DNA of 64,000 nt. It comes from Pseudomonas profundi. Lineage in GTDB: Bacteria > Pseudomonadota > Gammaproteobacteria > Pseudomonadales > Pseudomonadaceae. The translations under genes and the position numbers were made by a program. The stretch is from contig NZ_VTPZ01000006.1 in assembly GCF_008638305.1 (NCBI RefSeq), forward strand, positions 142,972 to 206,971, read 5' to 3'. The notes beneath the pieces were generated by a model. The model did not search any database. It was not told the origin of the DNA and worked only from the letters and a program-made list of their open reading frames with translations. Below, piece by piece: positions 1-7,752 of this stretch (positions are counted from its first letter, which is position 1; each line of letters begins with the position of its first letter).

Positions 1-621
1 AATTGGGCCCACATTCCTCACGTGACCCACAACGATGAAGCACCGACTGAAAAACTAAACGCTTTTCGCCGTGCTTATGGAGCAGAAATTGGCTGCAAGC
101 TCACACCGCTCCCGTTCTTGATCAAGGCGCTGGTCAATTCGTTGAAGGAGTTTCCGATTTTCAATGCATCACTTGCCACTGGGGGCAAGCAGGTGGTGTT
201 GAAGAAATATTATCACGTGGGCATAGCGGTCGAGACGGAGAAGGGGTTGCTGGTTCCGGTGATTCGGGACGCCGACCGGAAAACGGTGGCCGATTTACAG
301 AATGAATTAAATGAAAAGGCAATGAAGGCTCGAACCAAGGGTCTGCCGATTAACGAGATGTCCGGTGGTTGCATGACAATCAGCTCGCTCGGCTCCATTG
401 GCGGCACCTCCTTCACGCCCATTATCAATGCACCTGAGTTGGCGATCCTCGGGATAACCCGCGAATTCGAACGCTTGGTCATGGAGGAGGACGAAATAGT
501 AACTCGTCGGTTCATCCCGCTATCCCTGAGTTATGACCATCGGGTTATCAACGGTGCCGATGCCGCCCGCTTCTGCCGCTTCTTCGCGGATCAGCTTGTC
601 CAACCAGAGCTGCTGATATAG
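1..621 (+). CDS. 2-oxoacid dehydrogenase E2 acyltransferase, C-terminal part (5' end outside window)
   Basis: This is the catalytic core of a dihydrolipoamide acyltransferase (E2), which passes an acyl group from lipoamide to CoA in a 2-oxoacid dehydrogenase complex. The frame is open from base 1 and begins inside the conserved IPHVT segment, so the lipoyl and E1/E3-binding domains lie upstream. The active-site block SLSYDHRVINGADAARF near the C-terminus carries the catalytic His of the DHRxxxG motif. It looks closer to AceF (pyruvate type) than to a branched-chain E2, but that is a judgement by eye. The gene ends 30 bases before an SDR on the same strand. Inference: it is an accessory E2 of a catabolic operon, because acyl-CoA genes follow. 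The E1 and E3 partners are not visible. Confidence 0.85.
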   Translation, partial: NWAHIPHVTHNDEAPTEKLNAFRRAYGAEIGCKLTPLPFLIKALVNSLKEFPIFNASLATGGKQVVLKKYYHVGIAVETEKGLLVPVIRDADRKTVADLQNELNEKAMKARTKGLPINEMSGGCMTISSLGSIGGTSFTPIINAPELAILGITREFERLVMEEDEIVTRRFIPLSLSYDHRVINGADAARFCRFFADQLVQPELLI

Positions 622-651
622 CACCGGTTGAGTCTAATAAGGACACTAATA

Positions 652-1428
652 ATGAAAAATATCGTTGATCAGTTTTACTTGCATGACCGTGTTGCGCTGG
701 TCACCGGTGCGGGGTCGGGGCTCGGTGCACATTTTGCGCGGATATTGGCACAAGCGGGGGCTTCCATTGTTTGCGTAGGCAGACGCCTGGACCCGGTTGA
801 AAACGTGGCGACGGAGATTGTTGCTGACGGTGGGAAGGCAATCGCTCTGAGCATGGATGTCACCAATACGGCGAGCATACATGCCGCTTTTAATGTTGTG
901 CAGGAACAATTAGGGCCCATTGATATACTGATTAATAACGCGGGACTGTCCAACCCTGCTCCGTTCGAGGAAATGAGCCGCGAGCAATGGACCTCCCTGG
1001 TGGATGCAAACCTGTCCGGTCCATTCTACGTCGCGCAGGAAATGGCCAAGCGGCTTATTGCTGCGGGCAAGCCTGGCACTATCATAAATATCGCTTCCAT
1101 CCTTGGGCATCTGGCCCGACCGCAGTTCCTCAATTACGGAACCACCAAGGCTGCGGTCATGTCCATGACGCAGTATATGGCGCTTGATCTGATGCCCTAC
1201 GGGATCCGCGTCAATGCGATTGCTCCCGGCTATTTCCCGAGCGAGATGACGAACCCTTTCTATGAGTCTGAAGCGGGTAAACGAGAAATTGCCTCACTGC
1301 CTATCAAGCGACTTGGGCGGCACGATGAGCTTAACGGTCCGCTGCTGTTATTAGCCAGCGAGGCAGGGTCTTACATAACGGGCAGCGTATTGACCGTTGA
1401 CGCGGGCCACTCGGTACGGCTTACGTGA
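652..1428 (+). CDS. SDR family NAD(P)-dependent oxidoreductase
   Basis: A classical short-chain dehydrogenase of 258 residues. The cofactor motif TGAGSGLG lies near residue 20, NNAG near residue 98 and the catalytic YGTTK near residue 160, with a conserved Ser before it in the NIASILG strand. The ATG at 652 is preferred over an in-frame TTG at 628 because an AAGGA ribosome site (639-643) sits 8 bases upstream. It follows the E2 gene by 30 bases and is probably co-transcribed. Family knowledge gives oxidation of a hydroxyl or reduction of a ketone; the substrate cannot be read from sequence. The acyl-CoA setting suggests a hydroxyacyl intermediate, but this is only inference. Confidence 0.85.
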   Translation: MKNIVDQFYLHDRVALVTGAGSGLGAHFARILAQAGASIVCVGRRLDPVENVATEIVADGGKAIALSMDVTNTASIHAAFNVVQEQLGPIDILINNAGLSNPAPFEEMSREQWTSLVDANLSGPFYVAQEMAKRLIAAGKPGTIINIASILGHLARPQFLNYGTTKAAVMSMTQYMALDLMPYGIRVNAIAPGYFPSEMTNPFYESEAGKREIASLPIKRLGRHDELNGPLLLLASEAGSYITGSVLTVDAGHSVRLT

Positions 1429-1444
1429 GCGCTAATGTGCCTAT

Positions 1445-1471
1445 GTTTTAAAACAAACATGATGCTCTTTT
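1445..1471. promoter_or_regulatory. Candidate TetR operator, site 1
   Basis: An AT-rich stretch upstream of the TetR gene contains AAAACAAACATGATG (1450-1464), flanked by a TTTTAAAA palindrome. A close relative of this motif occurs before the next operon (2313-2327) and a looser one at 17582-17602. Its position between the SDR stop and the TetR start suits autoregulation. No binding data; the call rests on motif recurrence. Confidence 0.4.
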
Positions 1472-1540
1472 TTGATGTAGAATATGAGGCATTCGCCTGA
1501 ACTGTTTCGCTACGGAGTCAAAAAGGCCCACGGAGTCTAA

Positions 1541-2263
1541 ATGGCAAATCAAAATACGCTTGAAAAACGCACGAGTCGTAGGCCCGCTCGCTATTCCGCC
1601 TCGGATGGGGCCGGTTGGCAGGCAGAAAAGAGCCACTTGATGCGTTTGCATATCCTCGATGCGACCATGCAATGTCTGGTCGAGATTGGATATACCCAGA
1701 CGACTACCGAGAAAATCGCTAAACAGGCGGGGGTTTCTCGGGGCGCTATGACCCATCACTTCAAATCGCGGGCCGACGTCTTCGCCGCTGCAGCAGAACA
1801 CATTACTGATATTCGGGCCCGTGAGTATGACGAGGCGATACAGGCTGTGACACTGAAGACGGGGAGCTTTCCGACGGTGGAAAGCATGCGCGAAACGCTC
1901 GCTGCGCTGCAGGCGTATTACATGAAGCCATCGTTTCTGGCGTTTCATGAGTTGATCCGCGGCGCCAGGACCAATGAACTGCTCAATGACATCATGAGTC
2001 CGCTCGAAAGCGCGCTGGATCAACGGATCTCCGCGAGCATGATGGCACGCTTTCCCGTATGGGCTGATCCTGACATGAAAGAAGCAGGGGAAGTTTTGCG
2101 AGACTTGATCATGCATTCGCTGCAGGGGGTCGCTTTGAACCCGGCGCCTTATCTGACTGGCGATCGTTTGCACCGGCTGCATGAATTGCTGGCACGCACT
2201 GCGCTGGGCCAGTTTGATGAGCTGCTTTCCAAGCGCGAGTCTTCCCTCGCTATAGCGAAATAA
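1541..2263 (+). CDS. TetR/AcrR family transcriptional regulator
   Basis: A 240-residue one-component regulator. The N-terminal helix-turn-helix is clear around residues 45-75 (EKIAKQAGVSRGAMTHHF), after an unusually long basic leader of about 35 residues containing KRTSRRPARYS. The remainder is a helical ligand-binding domain that I cannot assign to a ligand. GGAG sits just ahead of the ATG. The gene stands alone between the E2/SDR pair and the Rieske operon, and related AT-rich motifs flank it on both sides. By family rule it is probably a repressor relieved by a pathway intermediate such as an acyl-CoA; this part is inference. Confidence 0.88.
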   Translation: MANQNTLEKRTSRRPARYSASDGAGWQAEKSHLMRLHILDATMQCLVEIGYTQTTTEKIAKQAGVSRGAMTHHFKSRADVFAAAAEHITDIRAREYDEAIQAVTLKTGSFPTVESMRETLAALQAYYMKPSFLAFHELIRGARTNELLNDIMSPLESALDQRISASMMARFPVWADPDMKEAGEVLRDLIMHSLQGVALNPAPYLTGDRLHRLHELLARTALGQFDELLSKRESSLAIAK

Positions 2264-2311
2264 ACTTTCTTGATATGCGAGCCAGGGTTGCTATCTGGCT
2301 TTGGTTATATT

Positions 2312-2335
2312 AAAAACAATCATGATGGTTTAAAA
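2312..2335. promoter_or_regulatory. Candidate TetR operator, site 2
   Basis: The dyad AAACAATCATGATGGTTT is centred on CATG and lies about 20 bases before the DUF35 start, next to a TATATT that could be a -10 element. The two arms are near-perfect inverted copies. It shares AAAACAA(A/T)CATGATG with site 1. This is where a repressor would block the Rieske operon. Confidence 0.5.
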
Positions 2336-2349
2336 CAGGGCTGAATAAG

Positions 2350-2799
2350 ATGAATGACAACGTTTCTGTTCACCATGCGACTCGCCATCTTCTGAATACG
2401 AGTGAGCAGGGGCTGGTTCTGTTAGGGAGCCGTTGCGTGACCTGCCACGAATACTACTTTCCTGCAACCGATAGCTGCACTCGTTGTTGTGGCAGTCAGA
2501 TGGCCGTCTGCGAGCTCGGGTCACAGGGAACGCTATGGTCCTGGACGGTGCAGGCATTTCAGCCCAAGTCGCCTTATAACGGCGGCGAGGCGCCGGAAGA
2601 CTTCGAAGCTTATGGCGTTGGCTATATCGAGATGCCCAGCGGCATCAGGATAGAGAGCCGTCTCACGATTTCCGATCCGACCAAATTAACCATCGGGATG
2701 CCAATGCATCTGGTGGAAGCTGACTACGGCAAAAGCGCAGATGCTGTTTTGCGTACCTTCGCCTTCACTCCGTCCAACCCGACCGAGGAGTCCGTCTGA
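2350..2799 (+). CDS. Zn-ribbon/OB-fold DUF35 protein, thiolase partner
   Basis: A 149-residue DUF35-type protein with an N-terminal zinc ribbon (CVTCHEYYFPATDSCTRC, about residues 32-49) followed by an OB-fold region. Members of this family normally bind beside a thiolase-fold enzyme; in actinobacterial steroid degradation the DUF35 domain of ChsH2 is needed by the Ltp2 aldolase. The stop TGA shares one base with the ATG of the downstream thiolase, which indicates translational coupling and a protein pair. The ribosome site is weak. It is the first gene of the operon, behind the candidate operator. Confidence 0.85.
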   Translation: MNDNVSVHHATRHLLNTSEQGLVLLGSRCVTCHEYYFPATDSCTRCCGSQMAVCELGSQGTLWSWTVQAFQPKSPYNGGEAPEDFEAYGVGYIEMPSGIRIESRLTISDPTKLTIGMPMHLVEADYGKSADAVLRTFAFTPSNPTEESV

Positions 2800-3947
2800 T
2801 GGAAGACATCGCAATTATCGGTGTGGGTATGCACCGTTTCGGCCGCACTGACGGTGTCTCAGGTCAGGTTCAGGGCGCGCATGCCGTGCGCGAAGCATTG
2901 AAGGATGCGGGCGTGAGCTGGGATCAAGTGGGTGTCGCCTATGGCGGTAGCCAGGACGCAGGCAACGCCGATGCGCTCAGTAACCATCTTGGTCTGACCG
3001 GCTTGCCCTTCGTCAATGTGGCTAACGGCTGTGCCACAGGCGGCAGCGCGCTCGCCAGCGTGGTTGCGGCGTTGCGCTCGGGTATGTCAGATATTGGCGT
3101 TGCGGTGGGTTTTGATAAGCATCCGCGCGGTGCTTTCAATCCGCGTCCAGCGGATTGGGGCCTGGAAGACTGGTACGGCGAAACAGGGCTCATGCTCACC
3201 ACCCAGTTCTTTGCGCTGAAAACACAGCGTTATCTCCATGAACATGGCATCTCCGAGGACGCTCTGGTCAGGGTTGCGCAGCGGGCATTTCAGAATGGCG
3301 CGTTGACGCCCCACGCCTGGCGTCAACGGGCGCTCAGCTACGAAGAGATAGCCGAGTCAATGCCGGTCAATCTTCCGCTGCGCAAGTACATGTTCTGCAA
3401 CCCCGCCGAGGGTGGCGCTGCACTTGTGTTGTGTCGGGCCAGCGAGGCGCATCGCTATACCGATCGCCCGGTACTGGTGCGGGCGGCGGTGATGCGCACT
3501 CGACACCATGGCTCCTTTGAAGTGTTCAGCCCGTCGCTGGCGGCAGAGGCCGCGCCGGCGCCCACGGTGACGGCTTCGCGCGCTGCGTATGAGGAGGCTG
3601 GAGTCGGCCCGGAAGATATCAATGTCATCCAGTTGCAGGATACGGACAGCGGCTCGGAAATCATTCACCTGGCGGAAAACGGCTTTTGTGAGCACGGCGA
3701 GCAGGAATACCTGTTACGCCAGGGCGAGACAAATATCGATGGGCGACTGCCAGTGAATACCGATGGCGGTTGTCTGGCCAACGGTGAGCCGGTAGGTGCA
3801 TCGGGTCTGCGACAGGTGATTGAGGTGTGCCTGCAGCTTCGTCAGCAGGCAGGAGCACGTCAGGTCCCGGGCGCACCACGGCTCGGTTACACCCATGTGT
3901 ATGGCGCACCAGGCGTCAGCGCAGTAACTATTCTCGAAGCGCCGTAG
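2799..3947 (+). CDS. SCPx-type thiolase-fold enzyme with altered active site
   Basis: A 382-residue thiolase-fold protein of the lipid-transfer/SCPx class. The position of the nucleophilic Cys is kept in ANGCATGGSAL (about residue 75). The C-terminal block that normally reads GHPxGxTG reads NGEPVGASG here, so the usual His is replaced by Glu, and the His/Asn loop reads QDTDSGSE. These changes argue against an ordinary 3-ketothiolase. Alternatives are a retro-aldolase like Ltp2, which works with a DUF35 partner, or another acyl-CoA C-C bond enzyme. GAGGAG lies 9 bases before the start. It is coupled to the DUF35 gene. The exact reaction is open. Confidence 0.8.
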   Translation: MEDIAIIGVGMHRFGRTDGVSGQVQGAHAVREALKDAGVSWDQVGVAYGGSQDAGNADALSNHLGLTGLPFVNVANGCATGGSALASVVAALRSGMSDIGVAVGFDKHPRGAFNPRPADWGLEDWYGETGLMLTTQFFALKTQRYLHEHGISEDALVRVAQRAFQNGALTPHAWRQRALSYEEIAESMPVNLPLRKYMFCNPAEGGAALVLCRASEAHRYTDRPVLVRAAVMRTRHHGSFEVFSPSLAAEAAPAPTVTASRAAYEEAGVGPEDINVIQLQDTDSGSEIIHLAENGFCEHGEQEYLLRQGETNIDGRLPVNTDGGCLANGEPVGASGLRQVIEVCLQLRQQAGARQVPGAPRLGYTHVYGAPGVSAVTILEAP

Positions 3948-3987
3948 TACCTGCAGCAGCGCTTATAAAAATAATGAGGGCGTCAGT

Positions 3988-5382
3988 ATGAGCAACTTGA
4001 AACAAGCGAAGTTTACCGTTCTTCCCCCCGAAGAAGTGGGCAACCCCAATATGTTCCAGGAGCTCCTGAAACAGGAGAAAGTCCCAGTCCCTGAGCGCCT
4101 GGATTCCAGTTTTCCGGGATTCACGAATGAGGATCTGCCAATCGAGCGCTACAGCGCGCGCTGGTTTCATGAACTGGAAGCCGAGAAACTATGGACCAAG
4201 GCATGGCAAATGGTCTGCCGTGCGGAAGATATACAGAAGCCGGGCGACCATGTGGTGTACGACATAGTCAATGCGTCGATCATCATCATGCGCGGTCAGG
4301 ACGGTGTCATTCGTGGCTTCCACAACTCGTGCCTGCACCGGGGGCGAGCATTACGCATGAGCAGCGGTGCGGTAAACCAGTTGCGCTGTCCCTACCATGG
4401 CTTCACCTGGGATTTGCAAGGTGAGTTCAAGAGCCTGCCGACCAAGTGGGATTTCGAGCATGTCGATCCCTGTGAAATGAAGCTGCCGGAAGTCAAGGTG
4501 GCTACCTGGGCCGGCTTTGTCTTCATCAATCCTGATCCGGATGCGCCCTCGCTTGAAGAGCACCTGGACGTAATGCCTGAGCATTTCGAGGATTACAGCA
4601 TGGAGCGTTCTGTCTCGGTTGCCCATGTGCAGCGACGGATGCCCTGCAACTGGAAGGTTGCTCAGGAAGCCTTCCTGGAATCCATGCACACCCGGGCGAC
4701 GCATCCCCAGATCATGACCTTTACCGGCGACATTGATAGCCAATATGACATGTACGGCGACAACATCAGCCGCAGTGTTACACCGATGGCCGTCACAAGC
4801 TCGAACCTGAACGACGTAGATCAGGCGTTGGTACTTCACGACATCCTGGAGGAGTCCGGGCGCATGGCCGATGCGGACAGCAGTCGTCACGTGCTGCCGG
4901 AGGGAATGACCGCCCGCGAGTATATCGGCGAGATGAATCGTCAGATGTTCTCCGAGGCGTCCGGTGATGACTTGTCCCAGGCGACTCTTGCGGAATTACA
5001 GGACGCCATCCTGTATTCGATTTTCCCCAATACACAGGTGTGGGCCGGTTACTTCGGCAACATCGTCTATCGCGCTATCCCTGACGGCGATAACCACGAA
5101 AGCTGCATCTTCGACATATGGCTGCTTGGTCGCCATAAGGAAGGGGAGCCATGTCCTGCGGGTGCCCGTTTGACCAGCCTGCCAGATGATCTCGATTTCT
5201 CCCAAGCACCGGAGCTCGGCGCACTTGGACCCGTATTCGATCAGGATATGAGCAACCTGGGCGCCATGACCAAAGGTCTGAAAGCCTCGAAAAAGGGCAA
5301 GGTGACGCTGGCCAGCTACCAGGAAAGCCGCATTCGCCACCATCACCTGACACTGGATAAATACCTGGGTCTGGGCAAGTAG
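3988..5382 (+). CDS. Rieske non-heme iron oxygenase, alpha subunit
   Basis: A 464-residue ring-hydroxylating oxygenase large subunit. The Rieske [2Fe-2S] ligands are visible as CLHRG and CPYHGFTWDL (about residues 112-138). The mononuclear iron region NWKVAQEAFLESMHTRATH supplies the His-x4-His pair near residue 230. No beta subunit gene is next to it. Together with the phthalate-dioxygenase-reductase-type protein at 9413 this looks like a two-component class IA system, as in phthalate dioxygenase or vanillate demethylase. GAGGG precedes the start. A terminator-like hairpin follows directly. The substrate is unknown; the CoA-ester genes around it suggest ring or C-H hydroxylation of an acid or a terpenoid/steroid-like compound. 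Confidence 0.92.
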   Translation: MSNLKQAKFTVLPPEEVGNPNMFQELLKQEKVPVPERLDSSFPGFTNEDLPIERYSARWFHELEAEKLWTKAWQMVCRAEDIQKPGDHVVYDIVNASIIIMRGQDGVIRGFHNSCLHRGRALRMSSGAVNQLRCPYHGFTWDLQGEFKSLPTKWDFEHVDPCEMKLPEVKVATWAGFVFINPDPDAPSLEEHLDVMPEHFEDYSMERSVSVAHVQRRMPCNWKVAQEAFLESMHTRATHPQIMTFTGDIDSQYDMYGDNISRSVTPMAVTSSNLNDVDQALVLHDILEESGRMADADSSRHVLPEGMTAREYIGEMNRQMFSEASGDDLSQATLAELQDAILYSIFPNTQVWAGYFGNIVYRAIPDGDNHESCIFDIWLLGRHKEGEPCPAGARLTSLPDDLDFSQAPELGALGPVFDQDMSNLGAMTKGLKASKKGKVTLASYQESRIRHHHLTLDKYLGLGK

Positions 5383-5389
5383 CGGCGTG

Positions 5390-5416
5390 CCCCGCCCGGC
5401 ATCACGGGCGGGTTTT
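5390..5416 (+). terminator. Terminator-like hairpin inside the operon
   Basis: The stem CCCGCCCG / CGGGCGGG (5391-5398 with 5405-5412) has a six-base loop and is followed by TTTTAT. It sits 8 bases after the Rieske stop codon and before the acyl-CoA dehydrogenases. It may attenuate transcription so that the first three genes are made in excess, or protect the 3' end of a processed message. Confidence 0.65.
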
Positions 5417-5450
5417 ATCTGCAGTAAATGGCCGGGCTCGAGAGATGACA

Positions 5451-6647
5451 ATGAACAACAGCGTATTGGACAAGGCGCAACAGCTGCGCGAAGCGGTAAG
5501 GCATTTTTACCGCAACGAAATGCCAGCTGGCCTGCGCGACAAATCACACCGGCACCAGGTGCTGGACAAGCAGGACTACCTGCAGTGGATGCAGCTACTG
5601 GACCAGAAGGGCTGGGCTGCTGGCCACTGGCCGAAGGAGCATGGTGGCCAGGAGTGGTCATTGCTTGAGCGCTTCGTGTTCGAAGACGAACTGGCCCGGC
5701 TGGGGTGTCCTTGGGTCATCCCCTTCGGTGTCAAATACGTGGGTCCGGTCATTTACAGTTTCGGCAGTGACGAGCAGAAGCAGCGGTTTCTGCCGGGGAT
5801 AGTCAAAACTGAAGAGTTCTGGGCGCAGGGTTACTCTGAGCCGAACGCCGGCTCTGACCTGGCCGGCCTACGTACCCGCGCTGTTCGTGATGGTGATCAC
5901 TACGTGGTTAATGGTCAGAAGGTCTGGACCACCTACGCCCAGTGGGCGGACTGGTTATTCTGCCTGGTGCGCACGAATACCGAAGGTAAGCCTCAGAGCG
6001 GTATCTCTTTTCTGTTGATCGATATGCGGAGCGAGGGCGTTACGGTGAAGCCAATCAGCACCATGGACGGCTATCACCATGTCAATGAAGTCTGGCTGGA
6101 AGACGTCCGCGTGCCAGCGGCAAATCTGGTCGGTGAAGAAGGTGCCGGCTGGACCTACGCCAAATTTCTGCTGAAGAACGAGCGTACCGCCGGCGCCATC
6201 GTGGGCCAGGCGAGGCATGTTCTGGATCGACTCACATTGTACGCCCGCGAAACCCAGGTTAAAGGCGAGCCGCTGATCAATCAGCCACTGCTGCGCAATC
6301 GTATCGGCGAATTTGAATTGCGTTTTCTCGCACTCGAAGTGGCCTCCTATGACGCAGTGATGGCAATGCTTGAAGAGCGGGATAATGGTGGTGAGGCTTC
6401 GCTGGTCAAGATTCGAGGCACCGAGCTGTATCAAGAGGTCACGGATGCGTTGCTGGACGCAATGGGGGAGGCGGCTATGGTGTTCGACCCAGATGCATTG
6501 CACACGGCTGATGGGCTGCCGCCTCTGGGTCCGGAAGATACCGGCGGCATCCTCAAGGAGCACTTCTACAACCGCGCCAATACCATCTTTGGCGGTTCAT
6601 CCGAAGTGCAACGCAACATTATCGCCAAGGTGGTGCTCGGCCTATGA
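5451..6647 (+). CDS. Acyl-CoA dehydrogenase, probable subunit of a heteromeric enzyme
   Basis: A 398-residue FAD-dependent acyl-CoA dehydrogenase. The flavin region WAQGYSEPNAGSDLAG and the motif WTTYAQWADW are near residues 125 and 160, and the C-terminal block is IFGGSSEVQRNIIAK. An ATG six bases upstream (5445) touches the GAGAG ribosome site, so 5451 is preferred. The stop overlaps the next dehydrogenase by four bases (ATGA). Two coupled, unequal ACADs of this kind form alpha2beta2 enzymes in steroid side-chain degradation (FadE28/FadE29 type); applying that here is inference. Reaction: alpha,beta-desaturation of a CoA thioester. Confidence 0.88.
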   Translation: MNNSVLDKAQQLREAVRHFYRNEMPAGLRDKSHRHQVLDKQDYLQWMQLLDQKGWAAGHWPKEHGGQEWSLLERFVFEDELARLGCPWVIPFGVKYVGPVIYSFGSDEQKQRFLPGIVKTEEFWAQGYSEPNAGSDLAGLRTRAVRDGDHYVVNGQKVWTTYAQWADWLFCLVRTNTEGKPQSGISFLLIDMRSEGVTVKPISTMDGYHHVNEVWLEDVRVPAANLVGEEGAGWTYAKFLLKNERTAGAIVGQARHVLDRLTLYARETQVKGEPLINQPLLRNRIGEFELRFLALEVASYDAVMAMLEERDNGGEASLVKIRGTELYQEVTDALLDAMGEAAMVFDPDALHTADGLPPLGPEDTGGILKEHFYNRANTIFGGSSEVQRNIIAKVVLGL

Positions 6648-7732
6648 CAACTGATCTTGAAACCATTGGCATGCTGCGCGACAGCCTTGAGCGGTACGCA
6701 GCGGATAACTATGCCTTTAATGACCGGCTGGGCATGCTAAAGGAATCCACAGGGTTCAATGAAAAGGTGTGGGGCGATCTGGCCGAGTTCGGCTTTCTGA
6801 CTTTGCGCCTGCCCGAAGATATGGATGGCCTGGATGGCGATGCCAATTCAGTCGGTGCCTTGATGGAGGTGGTTGGGAAATACCTGATGCAGGAGCCATT
6901 CCTGATCAGCGGGATCCTGTCTACCACCCTGGTGGCGCGGCTGGGCGATGCTGGGCAGCGTGAGCGCTTGTTGCAGGGGCTGGGCTCCGGCCAGATGCTG
7001 CTCAGCTGTTCGCTGGAGCATGCTGACGATTGTCTGCTGGAAGATAACAGGCTAAGCGGCCGACTGGATCTGGTGATGCACGGCGATGCCGCACATGGAT
7101 TTCTGGTGGCGGTACGCAATGGCAGCGGCGAAATGAAGCTGGGCCTGGTCAATGCGTCTGCCTCCGGTGTGCAGCGTAGTCCTTGCCGGCTGCTGGATGG
7201 CCGGGGCGCAGCCAGGGTGGTGCTGGACAACGCCGAAGTGGAGTTGCTGGACACTCCTGCGGATCGCTTGAGCATCGAAGAACATATCGATTTGCTGCTT
7301 GATGAGGCCAATGCTGCGCTGTGTGCGGAAGCCTGCGGGATGATCGATGCGTTGCTAAATACCACTAATGATTACCTGAAGGTGCGCAAACAGTTTGGCA
7401 GGCCGCTGGCAACCAATCAGGCGCTGCAGCACCGCATGGCAAACCTGTATTTGCTGAGACAGGAGGCATTCGCGCTGACCCGCGCTGCAGAGCGGGCAAT
7501 CAGTCAGCCCGCTGCCGAACGGTCGCGCATCGTCAGTGGCGCTCGAGCCTATATCAGTCAATCAGCACGGCAGGTAGCCAATGAAGCCGTGCAGATGCAC
7601 GGCGGCCTGGGCATCACCGAAGAGCTCAATGTCAGCCATTTCTACCGCCGGATTATGTTGCTCAATAATCTACTAGGCGGACGCGATCATCATTTTTCGC
7701 GTTTTGTTGAAAGCAGCCTGGGCGCCGCCTGA
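6644..7732 (+). CDS. Acyl-CoA dehydrogenase, second (shorter) subunit
   Basis: A 362-residue ACAD-fold protein that overlaps the preceding ACAD by ATGA. Its central flavin-binding region is poorly conserved: the usual WxT motif is not recognisable. The C-terminal helical domain is normal, with RKQFGRPLATNQALQHRMA near residue 245 and QMHGGLGITEELNVSHFYRR near residue 317. A weak middle domain with a good C-terminal domain fits the partner of a heteromeric dehydrogenase sharing the active site with the neighbour. It could instead be an independent enzyme with unusual specificity. Confidence 0.83.
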   Translation: MTTDLETIGMLRDSLERYAADNYAFNDRLGMLKESTGFNEKVWGDLAEFGFLTLRLPEDMDGLDGDANSVGALMEVVGKYLMQEPFLISGILSTTLVARLGDAGQRERLLQGLGSGQMLLSCSLEHADDCLLEDNRLSGRLDLVMHGDAAHGFLVAVRNGSGEMKLGLVNASASGVQRSPCRLLDGRGAARVVLDNAEVELLDTPADRLSIEEHIDLLLDEANAALCAEACGMIDALLNTTNDYLKVRKQFGRPLATNQALQHRMANLYLLRQEAFALTRAAERAISQPAAERSRIVSGARAYISQSARQVANEAVQMHGGLGITEELNVSHFYRRIMLLNNLLGGRDHHFSRFVESSLGAA

Positions 7733-7752
7733 CTGATCCTGGAGTGAGAAAA

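Noticed and set aside
1448..2182. 244-residue open frame on the minus strand
   Set aside because: It lies entirely opposite the TetR gene, which has a clear helix-turn-helix and ribosome site; the minus frame shows no known motif.
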